A stretch of DNA of 64,000 nucleotides from NCBI GenBank assembly GCA_037138595.1, contig JBAXIB010000014.1, forward strand, positions 1-64,000. Direction: 5' to 3'. The position numbers and the translations under genes were made by a program. Below are positions 1-7,545 of this stretch, one piece after another. A model generated the notes under the pieces. It made no database searches. It saw nothing but the letters and a program-made list of their open reading frames with translations, and was not told the DNA's origin. Position 1 is the first letter of the stretch. Each line of letters starts with the position of its first letter. Source of the stretch: UBA4742 sp037138595 (GTDB lineage Bacteria; Actinomycetota; Acidimicrobiia; Acidimicrobiales; Acidimicrobilacustridaceae).

Positions 1-882
1 TGCGGAAACGGTGGGTGCGAAGATCGTCTTTTCATTGACGATCAGCTGTGGCTGATAGGTCGGACCGGTCGAGCAGTAGATCAACGGTGGTGTGCCGGGA
101 ACGATGGCCGAGACGTCAGCAACGACGGCGGTGAAGACGTTCGACGTTTGCTTACCGGCAACGTATCCGCCACTCACCGGAGCGGTGATGTTGGCCGTGA
201 TCGGCGTGAGATCGCCCGAGCCAACACTGTACAGTGGGCCCTGTTCGGCTCCGGTGGCGGGCACCGTGTAGTCAGACGCTGCACTATTAACCGCGGAACC
301 GCAGTAGCTGCTTTGGGCCGGGGCGGTGGCGTAGCTCGATGGTTTACCGACGGTTGCACCAGAAACGTTGGTGGCAGTGACGGTACAGATCATCGGCGGC
401 AGGGTGTTGGCATTGGCAATCGCCGAAGGACCGACATAAAGCGTGGTCGTACCAGCGGTGTTGTCATAGTCAATGTCACTATTCGCGGACGTCTTGTCAG
501 GATTGACCAAGAAGGTCGAGACCATCGTGTTCAACGTGATGGGTACGGGGGTCGCACCGCTAGGGCCACCTTGGGTGACCTTCGGTGGAACACAAGCCAC
601 GCTGTAGCCAGTGACTGCGGTCGCCGGGGTTGGGAACTTGACCAAGAGATAACCTGGGTCAGATGCCAGTGGCCAGCCAGAGTGGCCTGCAGCGCCGCCG
701 AAAACACCACAAGACGCCGGAGCTGCCAGTGTGTCGTACTGCGAGCATGCGCCAACGGTCTTGTCAAGATTGACGGCCGTGGGCTTGGCTATAATTGTCG
801 CACTCGTCGTGGCACTTGCGACTCCGCCGGTGGCGAAGAGCAGGCCGCCAACGGCGAGTAGGCCGATAAGCAATCGTTTCAT
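1..882 (-). CDS. Secreted protein of unknown function (3' end beyond window)
   Basis: An open frame runs from ATG at 882 to base 1 without a stop, so at least 294 residues are encoded and the C-terminus lies outside the window. The start is well supported: an AGGAGG Shine-Dalgarno sits about 5 bases upstream. The N-terminus is a classic Sec signal (MKRLLIGLLAVGGLLFATGG, then a VASA cleavage site near residue 26). The mature part is rich in Ala, Thr, Ser, Pro and Gly, with several well-spaced Cys (for example in GACSQY, ASCGVF, VACVPP, MICTV, YCGSA, IYCSTG), suggesting disulfide-bonded extracellular beta domains. I do not recognise the family; surface or exported protein is the limit of what can be inferred. 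It is divergent from the glycan gene at 1098. Confidence 0.8.
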   Translation of the reverse strand, partial: MKRLLIGLLAVGGLLFATGGVASATTSATIIAKPTAVNLDKTVGACSQYDTLAAPASCGVFGGAAGHSGWPLASDPGYLLVKFPTPATAVTGYSVACVPPKVTQGGPSGATPVPITLNTMVSTFLVNPDKTSANSDIDYDNTAGTTTLYVGPSAIANANTLPPMICTVTATNVSGATVGKPSSYATAPAQSSYCGSAVNSAASDYTVPATGAEQGPLYSVGSGDLTPITANITAPVSGGYVAGKQTSNVFTAVVADVSAIVPGTPPLIYCSTGPTYQPQLIVNEKTIFAPTVSA

Positions 883-1097
883 GATTCCTCCTGATTGTGG
901 TCCCCCGGATGAGGCACCTGACTGGTCCCCCGAAGGAGAGGCACCCGCGATCGTTGCGGACCAAGCCCACGGAAATCCCTCAAAGATCACAACACCTACA
1001 CAACACGTGTGTCGGGCGGCACACCTCGAGTGACCGATACAATCGGCGGTCATCGGTTCACAATCGACGATCTCCCGCCTGAGAAAGCCCGACCGCC

Positions 1098-2063
1098 ATG
1101 ATGCCCGACAACGACTATTACGGGCACCGCACCGCATTAGCCCGCTATTGCAACACCAAAAAGTTGTCGCCAGCGGTGTATGGCACCATTCGCCACGGAT
1201 GGCAACCGAGTCTCGGAACCATCGGAAACCGCCGCATCACATCGGCACCCATTTTCGTGTGGAACGAACGCGAAGCGCGCGAAGCCGCCCACCGATCAAT
1301 ACCCAACGTGATCGCCATCGGCGCGCCGTTCATCTACGCGGTCGCCACCCTCACAACAACGAACGCCGCGACCAGCGACCCGACCAGCGACCCGACTAGC
1401 GACACCGCGACCGTTCACTCACCGCCGAACCTGTCGCCGCCAGGCGCAGGCACCATCGTGTTTCCGCAACATTCAGACGGCACCGGCGCGATCACCCAAA
1501 ACGTGCACCGTCTGATTCGCGACACCGAGGCCAACGAACCCGGCCCCTACACCGCATCGGTTTTTTACCAAGACCTCACCAACCCCAACTATGCCGAACC
1601 GTTTCGCGACGCCGGATGGCGCATTATCACTTTCGGGTCGCGGGCCGACCCGAACTTCATGACCCGACTGATCATCGAACTCACTGCCCACGCCGCGGTC
1701 GTTAGCGACACGGCGTGTTCGGCCATCTGGTACGCAGCGCACCTCAACAAACGGATACGAGTGCTCGGCGAACCACCAACCGTGACCAGAACCGCAGGCT
1801 CAACGGTCATCGATCTCGCCGAGCATTATCCCGAACTCCACACCGGCGGCATCGACGGCCCAGCCGCCCAGCAACTCGCCGCAGTCGAACTCGGCGTGAA
1901 CCAGATGCGCGAACCCGACGAACTCGCGACGTTGCTCGGCTGGACGACATGGCGCCGCTATGCCGCCCCGGCGATACGAACCATCCTTGATGCCCGACAC
2001 GGAAACGACCTGCGCCGCGGCGAACCACAAAGCCGAGCCCATCGACAAACCCATGCGACCTGA
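1098..2063 (+). CDS. Putative surface-polysaccharide biosynthesis protein
   Basis: This 321-residue soluble protein has no signal peptide or membrane segment. Its pattern (IRHGWQPS near residue 31, FVWNEREAREA, a VIAIGAPFIY strand, VFPQHSDG after residue 120, VVSDTACSAIWYAAHLNKRI near residue 200) resembles a family that recurs in capsule and O-antigen clusters and probably has a GT-B-like two-domain fold. That assignment is from memory of the family's look, not from a search. Two ATGs stand in tandem (1098, 1101). A TACAAT -10-like box lies at 1038-1043. Residues 92-103 hold a triple TSDP-type repeat in the linker between the two halves. Its end overlaps the likely start of the next glycosyltransferase, which supports co-translation. 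Confidence 0.55.
   Translation: MMPDNDYYGHRTALARYCNTKKLSPAVYGTIRHGWQPSLGTIGNRRITSAPIFVWNEREAREAAHRSIPNVIAIGAPFIYAVATLTTTNAATSDPTSDPTSDTATVHSPPNLSPPGAGTIVFPQHSDGTGAITQNVHRLIRDTEANEPGPYTASVFYQDLTNPNYAEPFRDAGWRIITFGSRADPNFMTRLIIELTAHAAVVSDTACSAIWYAAHLNKRIRVLGEPPTVTRTAGSTVIDLAEHYPELHTGGIDGPAAQQLAAVELGVNQMREPDELATLLGWTTWRRYAAPAIRTILDARHGNDLRRGEPQSRAHRQTHAT
1371..1406 (+). repeat. 12-base tandem repeat, three copies, in-frame linker
   Basis: Units ACCAGCGACCCG at 1371 and 1383 are identical; the third (1395-1406) differs at two positions. They encode Thr-Ser-Asp-Pro, Thr-Ser-Asp-Pro, Thr-Ser-Asp-Thr in the linker of the polysaccharide protein. Perfect adjacent copies in a low-complexity linker suggest a recent slippage expansion. 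Confidence 0.85.
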
Positions 2064-3243
2064 ACAATCCGGCCCGGCCCATCAGGTAGCGGGTTCGCCC
2101 GGGCGCACCGTCGACGTGTGCCACATCGCGTTCGGGGGCCTCGGCGGCCACGGCGCCATCGTGAAAATGTTGGCCCAACAGTTTGCCGAACACGACCTGC
2201 ACAGCGCGGTGATGTTGTGGGCGCCGCCCGACGACATCGATGACAACCCCGACAACTGGCCGCACCTTGACCCGATCATCCGCGCTCCCACCGCCGGAAA
2301 GTTTGACCTTCGCGCCCTCGCGCACGTCACACGTTCGGTGCGCAAACTTCGACCACGCATCGTGTTGTGTCACACCCACCAACCAATCGTGGCCGCGTTT
2401 ATTGGACAACTCCTTGCCGGCAGGCGACCGCATGTCGTAATCGTCGAGCACCAAGCGATCGGATTGCGTCGACGCATCGAAAACTTGCGGTCCACAATCG
2501 CCCTCATTGTTTGCCAAGCGGTCGTCGTGCTCAGCGATGACTATCGCGATCGGTATCCGCTGCGCCGGTGGCCGTTGCCCGCGCTTAGAAACCTCACCGT
2601 CATCGCCAACGGCATCGACACCAACCGCTACACGCCGAGTAACCGGTCAACTCACACAAGCGACGACCGGCCATTCACAGTCGGCATGGGTTGCCGGTTC
2701 ATCCCAATCAAAGACCTCGATACCCTCATCGACGCCTTCGCCCTGCTCGCCAAACGAAATGACCAAAGCGACCACGGCGACCGCACAAAGCCGAATGTGA
2801 TGTTGCGACTCGCGGGCGACGGACCAACCCGCGCCGAACTGATGGCACAAACCGCGACGTTAGGTTTAGGCCGAACGATCGAGTTCACCGGCCAACTTGA
2901 CGACCAACAGATGGTCAACTTTTACGCCAGCCTCGATGTTTATGTGCAAGCAAGCCTCGGCGAAACCGCGAGCATTTCGCTGCTCGAAGCGTACGCATGC
3001 GGACTAGCGGTGGTGGCGTCTGACGTTGAAGGAATCCGAGGCTTCGTCGACGACGGCGTCGACGGATTACTCGTCGCCGTCCGCGACCCCGCGGCCATCG
3101 CCGCGGCGATCGAATCGCTCATGGCTAACCCGCAACGGGTTCGCGAACTCGGCGCTGCGGCCCGCCAACGCGCCGAATCACACTTTTCCGCCGCCACGAT
3201 GGCTGACGCTTACATCGCCCTGTTCGAAAAAATCGGGGCATAA
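2053..3243 (+). CDS. Glycosyltransferase family 4 (GT-B)
   Basis: A retaining sugar transferase of the GT4 type, probably acting at the cytoplasmic membrane in assembly of a surface glycan. The N-terminal Rossmann half begins with VDVCHIAFGGLGGHGAIVK, the glycine-rich loop typical of the family, and continues with VLCHTHQPIVAAF. The C-terminal half holds VIANGIDTNRYTPS, GMGCRFIPIKDLDTLIDAF, LRLAGDGPTRAEL, IEFTGQLDD and the donor-binding stretch SLGETASISLLEAYACGLAV (E-x7-E pattern). The ATG at 2053 overlaps the end of the preceding gene (stop 2061-2063) and puts about 16 residues before the first strand. In-frame ATGs at 1960 and 1990 are alternatives, but both lie deep inside the upstream gene. 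No membrane segment is visible. Confidence 0.85.
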   Translation: MRPEQSGPAHQVAGSPGRTVDVCHIAFGGLGGHGAIVKMLAQQFAEHDLHSAVMLWAPPDDIDDNPDNWPHLDPIIRAPTAGKFDLRALAHVTRSVRKLRPRIVLCHTHQPIVAAFIGQLLAGRRPHVVIVEHQAIGLRRRIENLRSTIALIVCQAVVVLSDDYRDRYPLRRWPLPALRNLTVIANGIDTNRYTPSNRSTHTSDDRPFTVGMGCRFIPIKDLDTLIDAFALLAKRNDQSDHGDRTKPNVMLRLAGDGPTRAELMAQTATLGLGRTIEFTGQLDDQQMVNFYASLDVYVQASLGETASISLLEAYACGLAVVASDVEGIRGFVDDGVDGLLVAVRDPAAIAAAIESLMANPQRVRELGAAARQRAESHFSAATMADAYIALFEKIGA

Positions 3244-3298
3244 CAATCAGGCCTAATGAGTTCTGGACATCGCTGCGGCCGGCGCGAGTCTGACGAAG

Positions 3299-4480
3299 TC
3301 AGCCGACGGCGCGCAATGCGACTTGGTTTCGATACAGGTTCTGCAAATCGACGATGACTCGAGCGATGTCGAACCGGTCGTTGGCTAGCTGTCGCCCGTT
3401 TTCTCGCAGCCGGTTTTGTAGTTCACGGTCACCAATCAATCGCAGTAACGCTCCAGCGAGCGCGGGCGCGTCGCCAACGGGGACCCGAAGGCAATCAACA
3501 CCATCGGAAAACGCGTCACTCATAATGCCGACGTCAGTAGTCACGATTGGCACCCCGATAACCGCTGCCTCCATGGCTGCAACCGGGCCTGCTTCAAACC
3601 GCGACGACACGACGTACACATCGCTAGCGGCCATCACCGCGACGGCATCGTCGTTGAGACCAACGAAATCGAACTGACGCGCCAAACCCAGCCGGTCACG
3701 CAGGTCGCGCATGTCGGCGGCGTAGGCATCTACGTCATAGCCAACCGCTACGAACCGAACGTCGGGTTGTGTCGCCGCAACGATCTTCGCCGCCGACAAC
3801 AACATCGGGTAATCCTTTTGCGGACTCAAGTTCGCCACCGTGCACACCACGACCTCGCGACGGCGGTCGGTTTGGTTTGCCCGGTCATCAACTGGTGCCA
3901 CAAACCGGGTTCGCAGCTCGGCGATGTCAACGCCTTGAACCATGACCTGGCCGCGGCGACGGGCGCGGCCACGCATTGAACGCAACACCGCCGGGCTCAC
4001 CGCGATCGACACATCGTCGAGCCACGCGGTGATCCGGTTCGCCCCGCGAGTCAGCGGGTGATAGCCGGACCAAACGAGGTGACTCGTCGTCATCATCACT
4101 GGTTTGGATTGACGACGTTTCAACGCGACCATCACTCGCGCAACCGAAGCGACCAGCGGCGAATGGGCGTGGACGACGTCGAACCGGTTCTCGCCAAGCA
4201 GCCCCCACAGCTGCACGATCCACGACCATTTGCGGCCAGACGGCGACAAACTTCGACACGTCACACCTGCAGCCTCAAGCGAACCGACCAAAAAACGCAG
4301 TCGATCGGCGGTGAATGCACACTCGATCGCCACCGTGGCGCGATCATGCTTTTTCGCCAACAACGCCAACAGACGTTCTTGGCCACCCAGGTCAAGGCCT
4401 TTGGTCAACCACAACACCCGAAGCCTGTCGCGATCATCCGGTTCAGTCGGCGCGTCACTCGCGGGACCATCAGACGCCAT
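3299..4480 (-). CDS. Glycosyltransferase family 4 (GT-B)
   Basis: This 393-residue transferase starts with LRVLWLTKGLDLGGQERLLA, the GG-x-E acceptor-side loop of GT4 enzymes. HAHSPLVASVARV follows at the end of the N-terminal domain. The C-terminal domain has VCTVANLSPQKDYPMLLSAA, RFVAVGYDVDAYAADMRDL, FDFVGLNDDAVAVMAASDVY and the donor motif SRFEAGPVAAMEAAVIGVPI (E-x7-E). It is convergent with the GT4 gene ending at 3243 (55-base gap) and divergent from the membrane protein at 4563. All three plausibly belong to one surface-glycan locus. Acceptor and sugar cannot be read from sequence. Confidence 0.85.
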   Translation of the reverse strand: MASDGPASDAPTEPDDRDRLRVLWLTKGLDLGGQERLLALLAKKHDRATVAIECAFTADRLRFLVGSLEAAGVTCRSLSPSGRKWSWIVQLWGLLGENRFDVVHAHSPLVASVARVMVALKRRQSKPVMMTTSHLVWSGYHPLTRGANRITAWLDDVSIAVSPAVLRSMRGRARRRGQVMVQGVDIAELRTRFVAPVDDRANQTDRRREVVVCTVANLSPQKDYPMLLSAAKIVAATQPDVRFVAVGYDVDAYAADMRDLRDRLGLARQFDFVGLNDDAVAVMAASDVYVVSSRFEAGPVAAMEAAVIGVPIVTTDVGIMSDAFSDGVDCLRVPVGDAPALAGALLRLIGDRELQNRLRENGRQLANDRFDIARVIVDLQNLYRNQVALRAVG

Positions 4481-4562
4481 AAAAAAACGCTAGCACCAGC
4501 GCGATCGGTCCCTCGTGAACGCGCACACCCATCTCGGCACCGCTCGGCGTAGTGTGCAATCC

Positions 4563-6014
4563 ATGATTGAGTCGAGGCCGGCGCAAAATAGCGGACGATT
4601 CAATTCGCCTCGCACGCCTCAACTTGTCGCGTTCTGCCTGGCGACAGCGGCGTTTCTCGCCATCGTCATGGGACTGATTCTCGGCCGTTCGACCGTCGAT
4701 GTCTGGGGTGCGTTCGTCATCCCAGCGTTGCTCCTGATCATCATGATCCCAATCATTCGAGTGATCGAACGTCAACAATCGACCGACCTCTCTCGGCTAC
4801 TCGTGATCGGCCTTATCGCTCGGTTTATCGCCACCTATTACCGATTCCTCATGGAGGCGAACTATTACGGGTACGGCGACGCGATGACCTATTTCAGCAT
4901 CGGGCATGTCCGCGTCGATCAACTGCTGACCGGAGCAATCCCGTTAGGCGACTTCGTGCCGACCGGATCAAGCACCACCTTCATTCAAAATCTCACTGGT
5001 CCGATCGAACTGATTACCGGCCAAAGCAGCGCCGGGACTTTCGCCGTCTACTCGCTGTTCGGTTTCATTGGCATCTGGGGATTCATCGGAGCCGCCCGAC
5101 GAGCAATCCCTGAAATCAATCTCCGCCGTTACGCGCTACTCGTCCTGTTTTTGCCGACAATGCTGTTTTGGAGTTCGGCGATCGGAAAAGACGCGTGGAT
5201 GACGATGTGCCTCGGCATTCTTGCCGCAGGTGCATCACGGATTTTTACTCGCACGCGCGGCGGCATCGTCCTGACCGGCATCGGCATGATCGGCGTCGTT
5301 GTATGCCGACCTCATATTGGCGTCATCGCTGCTGCGGCATTACTCGTTACAATTGTCGTCGCCCGACCCCGAAGAGCGACACAAACCTCGGCCTCGCCAA
5401 GCGGACCACTGCGCATCGGGCTCATCGTGATCGCTATCGTCGCTCTGGCCTTCTCGCTTGGCGCCATTACTTCGGTGTTTCCTAAAGCCCAACCGTTCAG
5501 CGACCCGGCCAGCCTCAGCGCGATCTCAATTGACACAGCAAGCCAAACGGCTCGGGGTAACTCGCAGATTGAGGCAACAAGCGCCAACCAAATCTGGCTC
5601 TACCCGGTGGCGTTTGCCTCGGCGGTGTTTCGACCGTTGATCTTCGAAGCCCGAACGCCGACATCGCTCATCGCCGCCATCGAAGGAACGGTGCTGATCG
5701 CACTAGTGGTGCGATGGCGGAAAAACGTTTTCGCCGGTCTGCGATTGCTTCGCTCAAGCCCGTACCTGCTGTTTGCCACGCTTGACGGGGTCATGTTTTT
5801 CATTATTTTCGCGTCGATTTCGAACCTCGGAATCCTCGCCCGCCAACGCGTACAAGGCCTGCCATTTATCTTGTTACTGCTGGCGATCGAGACTGTCGCG
5901 GAACGCAATCAACTCGTCGATAGCAGCGACGACCACGGCGACAACAGCCAGAATTCGGGCCCGACTGTGCCGCCAGGACCTCACGAATCTTCTGAGGCAT
6001 CTGACAGCAGGTAA
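4563..6014 (+). CDS. Polytopic membrane protein, polysaccharide polymerase-like
   Basis: About ten hydrophobic segments span a protein of roughly 483 residues, with a short cytoplasmic N-terminus (MIESRPAQ...) and a hydrophilic Asp/Ser/Gly-rich tail. YYGYGDAMTYFSIGH and the segment LFLPTMLFWSSAIGKDAWM are the recognisable landmarks. The FLP-FWSS-IGK-A pattern occurs in membrane proteins of bacterial glycan clusters and is compatible with a Wzy-type polymerase or a lipid-linked-sugar glycosyltransferase. Neighbouring GT4 genes support this. I chose ATG 4563 over an in-frame GTG at 4515 because 4563 leaves room for divergent promoters after 4480. The family assignment is tentative. Confidence 0.6.
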   Translation: MIESRPAQNSGRFNSPRTPQLVAFCLATAAFLAIVMGLILGRSTVDVWGAFVIPALLLIIMIPIIRVIERQQSTDLSRLLVIGLIARFIATYYRFLMEANYYGYGDAMTYFSIGHVRVDQLLTGAIPLGDFVPTGSSTTFIQNLTGPIELITGQSSAGTFAVYSLFGFIGIWGFIGAARRAIPEINLRRYALLVLFLPTMLFWSSAIGKDAWMTMCLGILAAGASRIFTRTRGGIVLTGIGMIGVVVCRPHIGVIAAAALLVTIVVARPRRATQTSASPSGPLRIGLIVIAIVALAFSLGAITSVFPKAQPFSDPASLSAISIDTASQTARGNSQIEATSANQIWLYPVAFASAVFRPLIFEARTPTSLIAAIEGTVLIALVVRWRKNVFAGLRLLRSSPYLLFATLDGVMFFIIFASISNLGILARQRVQGLPFILLLLAIETVAERNQLVDSSDDHGDNSQNSGPTVPPGPHESSEASDSR

Positions 6015-6026
6015 AGTCACTCGTCT

Positions 6027-6099
6027 GGGGCCGTAGCTCAGTTGGCAGAGCGCCGCCTTTGCAAGGCGGATGTCGTGGGTTCGATTCCCATCGGCTCCA
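6027..6099 (+). tRNA. tRNA-Ala (anticodon TGC)
   Basis: A complete 73-base cloverleaf: acceptor GGGGCCG pairs with CGGCTCC (one G-T pair), D arm GCTC/GAGC, anticodon stem CCGCC/GGCGG around loop TTTGCAA, and T arm GTGGG-TTCGATT-CCCAT, with discriminator A at 6099. The 3' CCA is not encoded. It lies 12 bases after the stop of the upstream membrane-protein gene; a TAAAGT box at 6012-6017 overlapping that stop may be its -10. Confidence 0.98.
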
Positions 6100-6131
6100 C
6101 TCCATTCGGAATGCACACGCAAAGTTGACCC

Positions 6132-7058
6132 ATGACTCCACCTGGACCACTTGATCGAGTGCTCGGCGCCATCGTGCCGAGGGCCGTGGATGCCCTCGAT
6201 ATTGACGGTGTCATCAGCCAAGTCGACATCAACCAACTCGTGGCCGAAGTCGACATCGACGCCATCATCAAACGGGTCGACATCGACGCCATCATCAAAC
6301 GGGTCGACATCGACGCCATCATGGCCCGCGTTGACATCGACGCACTTATGGCCCGCGTCGACATCGACTCCATCATGCAACGAGCCCATATTGACTCGAT
6401 CGTCAGCAACGCCAGCCGAGGTGTGTTCGCCAAACTGATCGACTCGGCGCGCCGGTTGATCGTCGGACTCGACTTATTGATCATCGGCGTCACATCGCGC
6501 GTGTTTCATCGAGACGAACAGCAACAACCAATCGGCGATGCCAGCGTGACCGGACGTGTCGCAGGCGGTGTCAGTCGCCTGTCGGCGTTCCTCATCGACG
6601 TCGCCATGATCAGCATCGCGTTCAGTGTCACCGTCAGCATCTTCATCTACATGATTGAACTGTTTTCGCCCCAAACCGTGAACCCGGCTGATCACACCGC
6701 GTTATGGATCGCCGGCATCACGGTATTTGCGTTTTTCTATTACTGGGTCAGCCTGATGATCACCGGCCGATCAATTGGCAAAGGCCTGATTGGCCTGCGA
6801 GTTGTCGCAACCGATGGCAGCCCGATCAGCCCCGGCCATGCTGCGATCCGCACGCTGGTGTACCCATTCAGTTTCATCCTTGCCCTCGGGCTCATTCCGA
6901 TCATCACCGGGCGGCAGCGACGGGCCCTGCACGATTTCGCCGGCGGAGACAAAGTGCTCTACGACTGGGGCGACCGACCGGCCGAAATGCCAGCCCCGCT
7001 TTCGGATTGGATCGACCGACGAACTCAGGCGGCGCAACTACAATCTTTCGATGTTTGA
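6132..7058 (+). CDS. RDD-family membrane protein with N-terminal VDID repeats
   Basis: This 308-residue protein has two parts. Residues 22-93 are eight consecutive 9-residue repeats of consensus VDIDAIIxR, followed by an amphipathic stretch (FAKLIDSARRLIVG). Residues from about 140 form an RDD domain: RLSAFLIDVAMISIAF (Arg-Asp first helix), a second hydrophobic segment near 185-210, GRSIGKGLIGLRVV, and a terminal helix with RRALHDFAGGDKVLYDW. RDD proteins are small polytopic inner-membrane proteins; some have been linked to transport or Na+ tolerance, but the role of this type is unknown. The stop overlaps the start of the carbonic anhydrase gene, so the two are probably co-transcribed. The repeats are described as a separate feature. 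Confidence 0.85.
   Translation: MTPPGPLDRVLGAIVPRAVDALDIDGVISQVDINQLVAEVDIDAIIKRVDIDAIIKRVDIDAIMARVDIDALMARVDIDSIMQRAHIDSIVSNASRGVFAKLIDSARRLIVGLDLLIIGVTSRVFHRDEQQQPIGDASVTGRVAGGVSRLSAFLIDVAMISIAFSVTVSIFIYMIELFSPQTVNPADHTALWIAGITVFAFFYYWVSLMITGRSIGKGLIGLRVVATDGSPISPGHAAIRTLVYPFSFILALGLIPIITGRQRRALHDFAGGDKVLYDWGDRPAEMPAPLSDWIDRRTQAAQLQSFDV
6195..6410 (+). repeat. Eight tandem 27-base repeats encoding VDID nonapeptides
   Basis: Units start at 6195, 6222, 6249, 6276, 6303, 6330, 6357 and 6384 and read LDIDGVISQ, VDINQLVAE, VDIDAIIKR (twice), VDIDAIMAR, VDIDALMAR, VDIDSIMQR, AHIDSIVSN. Units 3 and 4 are identical at DNA level; outer units have diverged, with the decay greatest at both ends. The strict x-D-I-D-x-hydrophobic-hydrophobic pattern suggests a regular solenoid or amphipathic rod lying before the membrane domain. 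Confidence 0.95.
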
Positions 7059-7545
7059 TGACCTGCTCGACGCGAATCGTAACTATCAAGCCGAGTTTCA
7101 CGACTCAGGTGTAAAAGGCACAGCAGCAAAAGGGCTCGCCGTTCTGACCTGCATCGACTCCCGCATCGATCCGCTCGCCATGCTTGGACTCCGCCCCGGT
7201 GACGCAAAGATCATCCGCAACGCCGGCGCCCGCGTAACCCATGACGCGCTGCGATCGCTAGTACTGGCCGCGAACTTGCTCAACGTGAACCGAGTTTGTG
7301 TTGTGCAACACACCGAGTGCGCCATGATCGGCACCACTGGCCAAGACATGATCGACCGCATCAGCGCATTACGCAACGTCGACGCGTCGGACTGGGACTT
7401 CCTCACCAGCACCAACCAACTCGAAACCCTGCGCGACGACGTACACCTCATCGAGACCTGCGATCTGCTGCCACCAGAACTTGAAGTGGGCGCATTCATC
7501 TTCGACGTGCACAGCGGCGAGTTAATTCCACAACAAACGCGCTGA
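7051..7545 (+). CDS. Beta-type carbonic anhydrase
   Basis: A 164-residue cytoplasmic enzyme of the small beta-carbonic anhydrase group, converting CO2 and water to bicarbonate. Zinc ligands and the catalytic dyad are all present: Cys34, Asp36 and Arg38 in TCIDSRIDP, and His87 and Cys90 in HTECAM. The IIRNAGARVTHDAL stretch between them is typical. The ATG at 7051 overlaps the stop of the RDD gene (7056-7058), so translation is probably coupled; the frame is open further upstream, but there it runs inside the RDD gene. Its last 24 bases overlap the 3' end of the convergent P-type ATPase gene. Confidence 0.9.
   Translation: MFDDLLDANRNYQAEFHDSGVKGTAAKGLAVLTCIDSRIDPLAMLGLRPGDAKIIRNAGARVTHDALRSLVLAANLLNVNRVCVVQHTECAMIGTTGQDMIDRISALRNVDASDWDFLTSTNQLETLRDDVHLIETCDLLPPELEVGAFIFDVHSGELIPQQTR

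Noticed and set aside
1807..2517. 236-codon minus-strand open frame
   Set aside because: Antisense to the two overlapping glycan genes, which have clear family motifs; this frame has none.
3290..3302. CTGAC-GAA-GTCAG hairpin between convergent GT4 genes
   Set aside because: Short stem overlapping the stop of the minus-strand gene, no T tract; not called a terminator.
6027..6131. tRNA-Ala as an integration (att) site
   Set aside because: No integrase, no direct repeat of the tRNA 3' end and no change in gene content downstream.
5874..6493. Two minus-strand open frames with repeats such as DGVDVDPFDDGVDVD or MASMSTRLMMASMST
   Set aside because: They are the reverse-strand reading of the 27-base repeat array in the RDD gene and of the tRNA-Ala gene; no ribosome site or domain.
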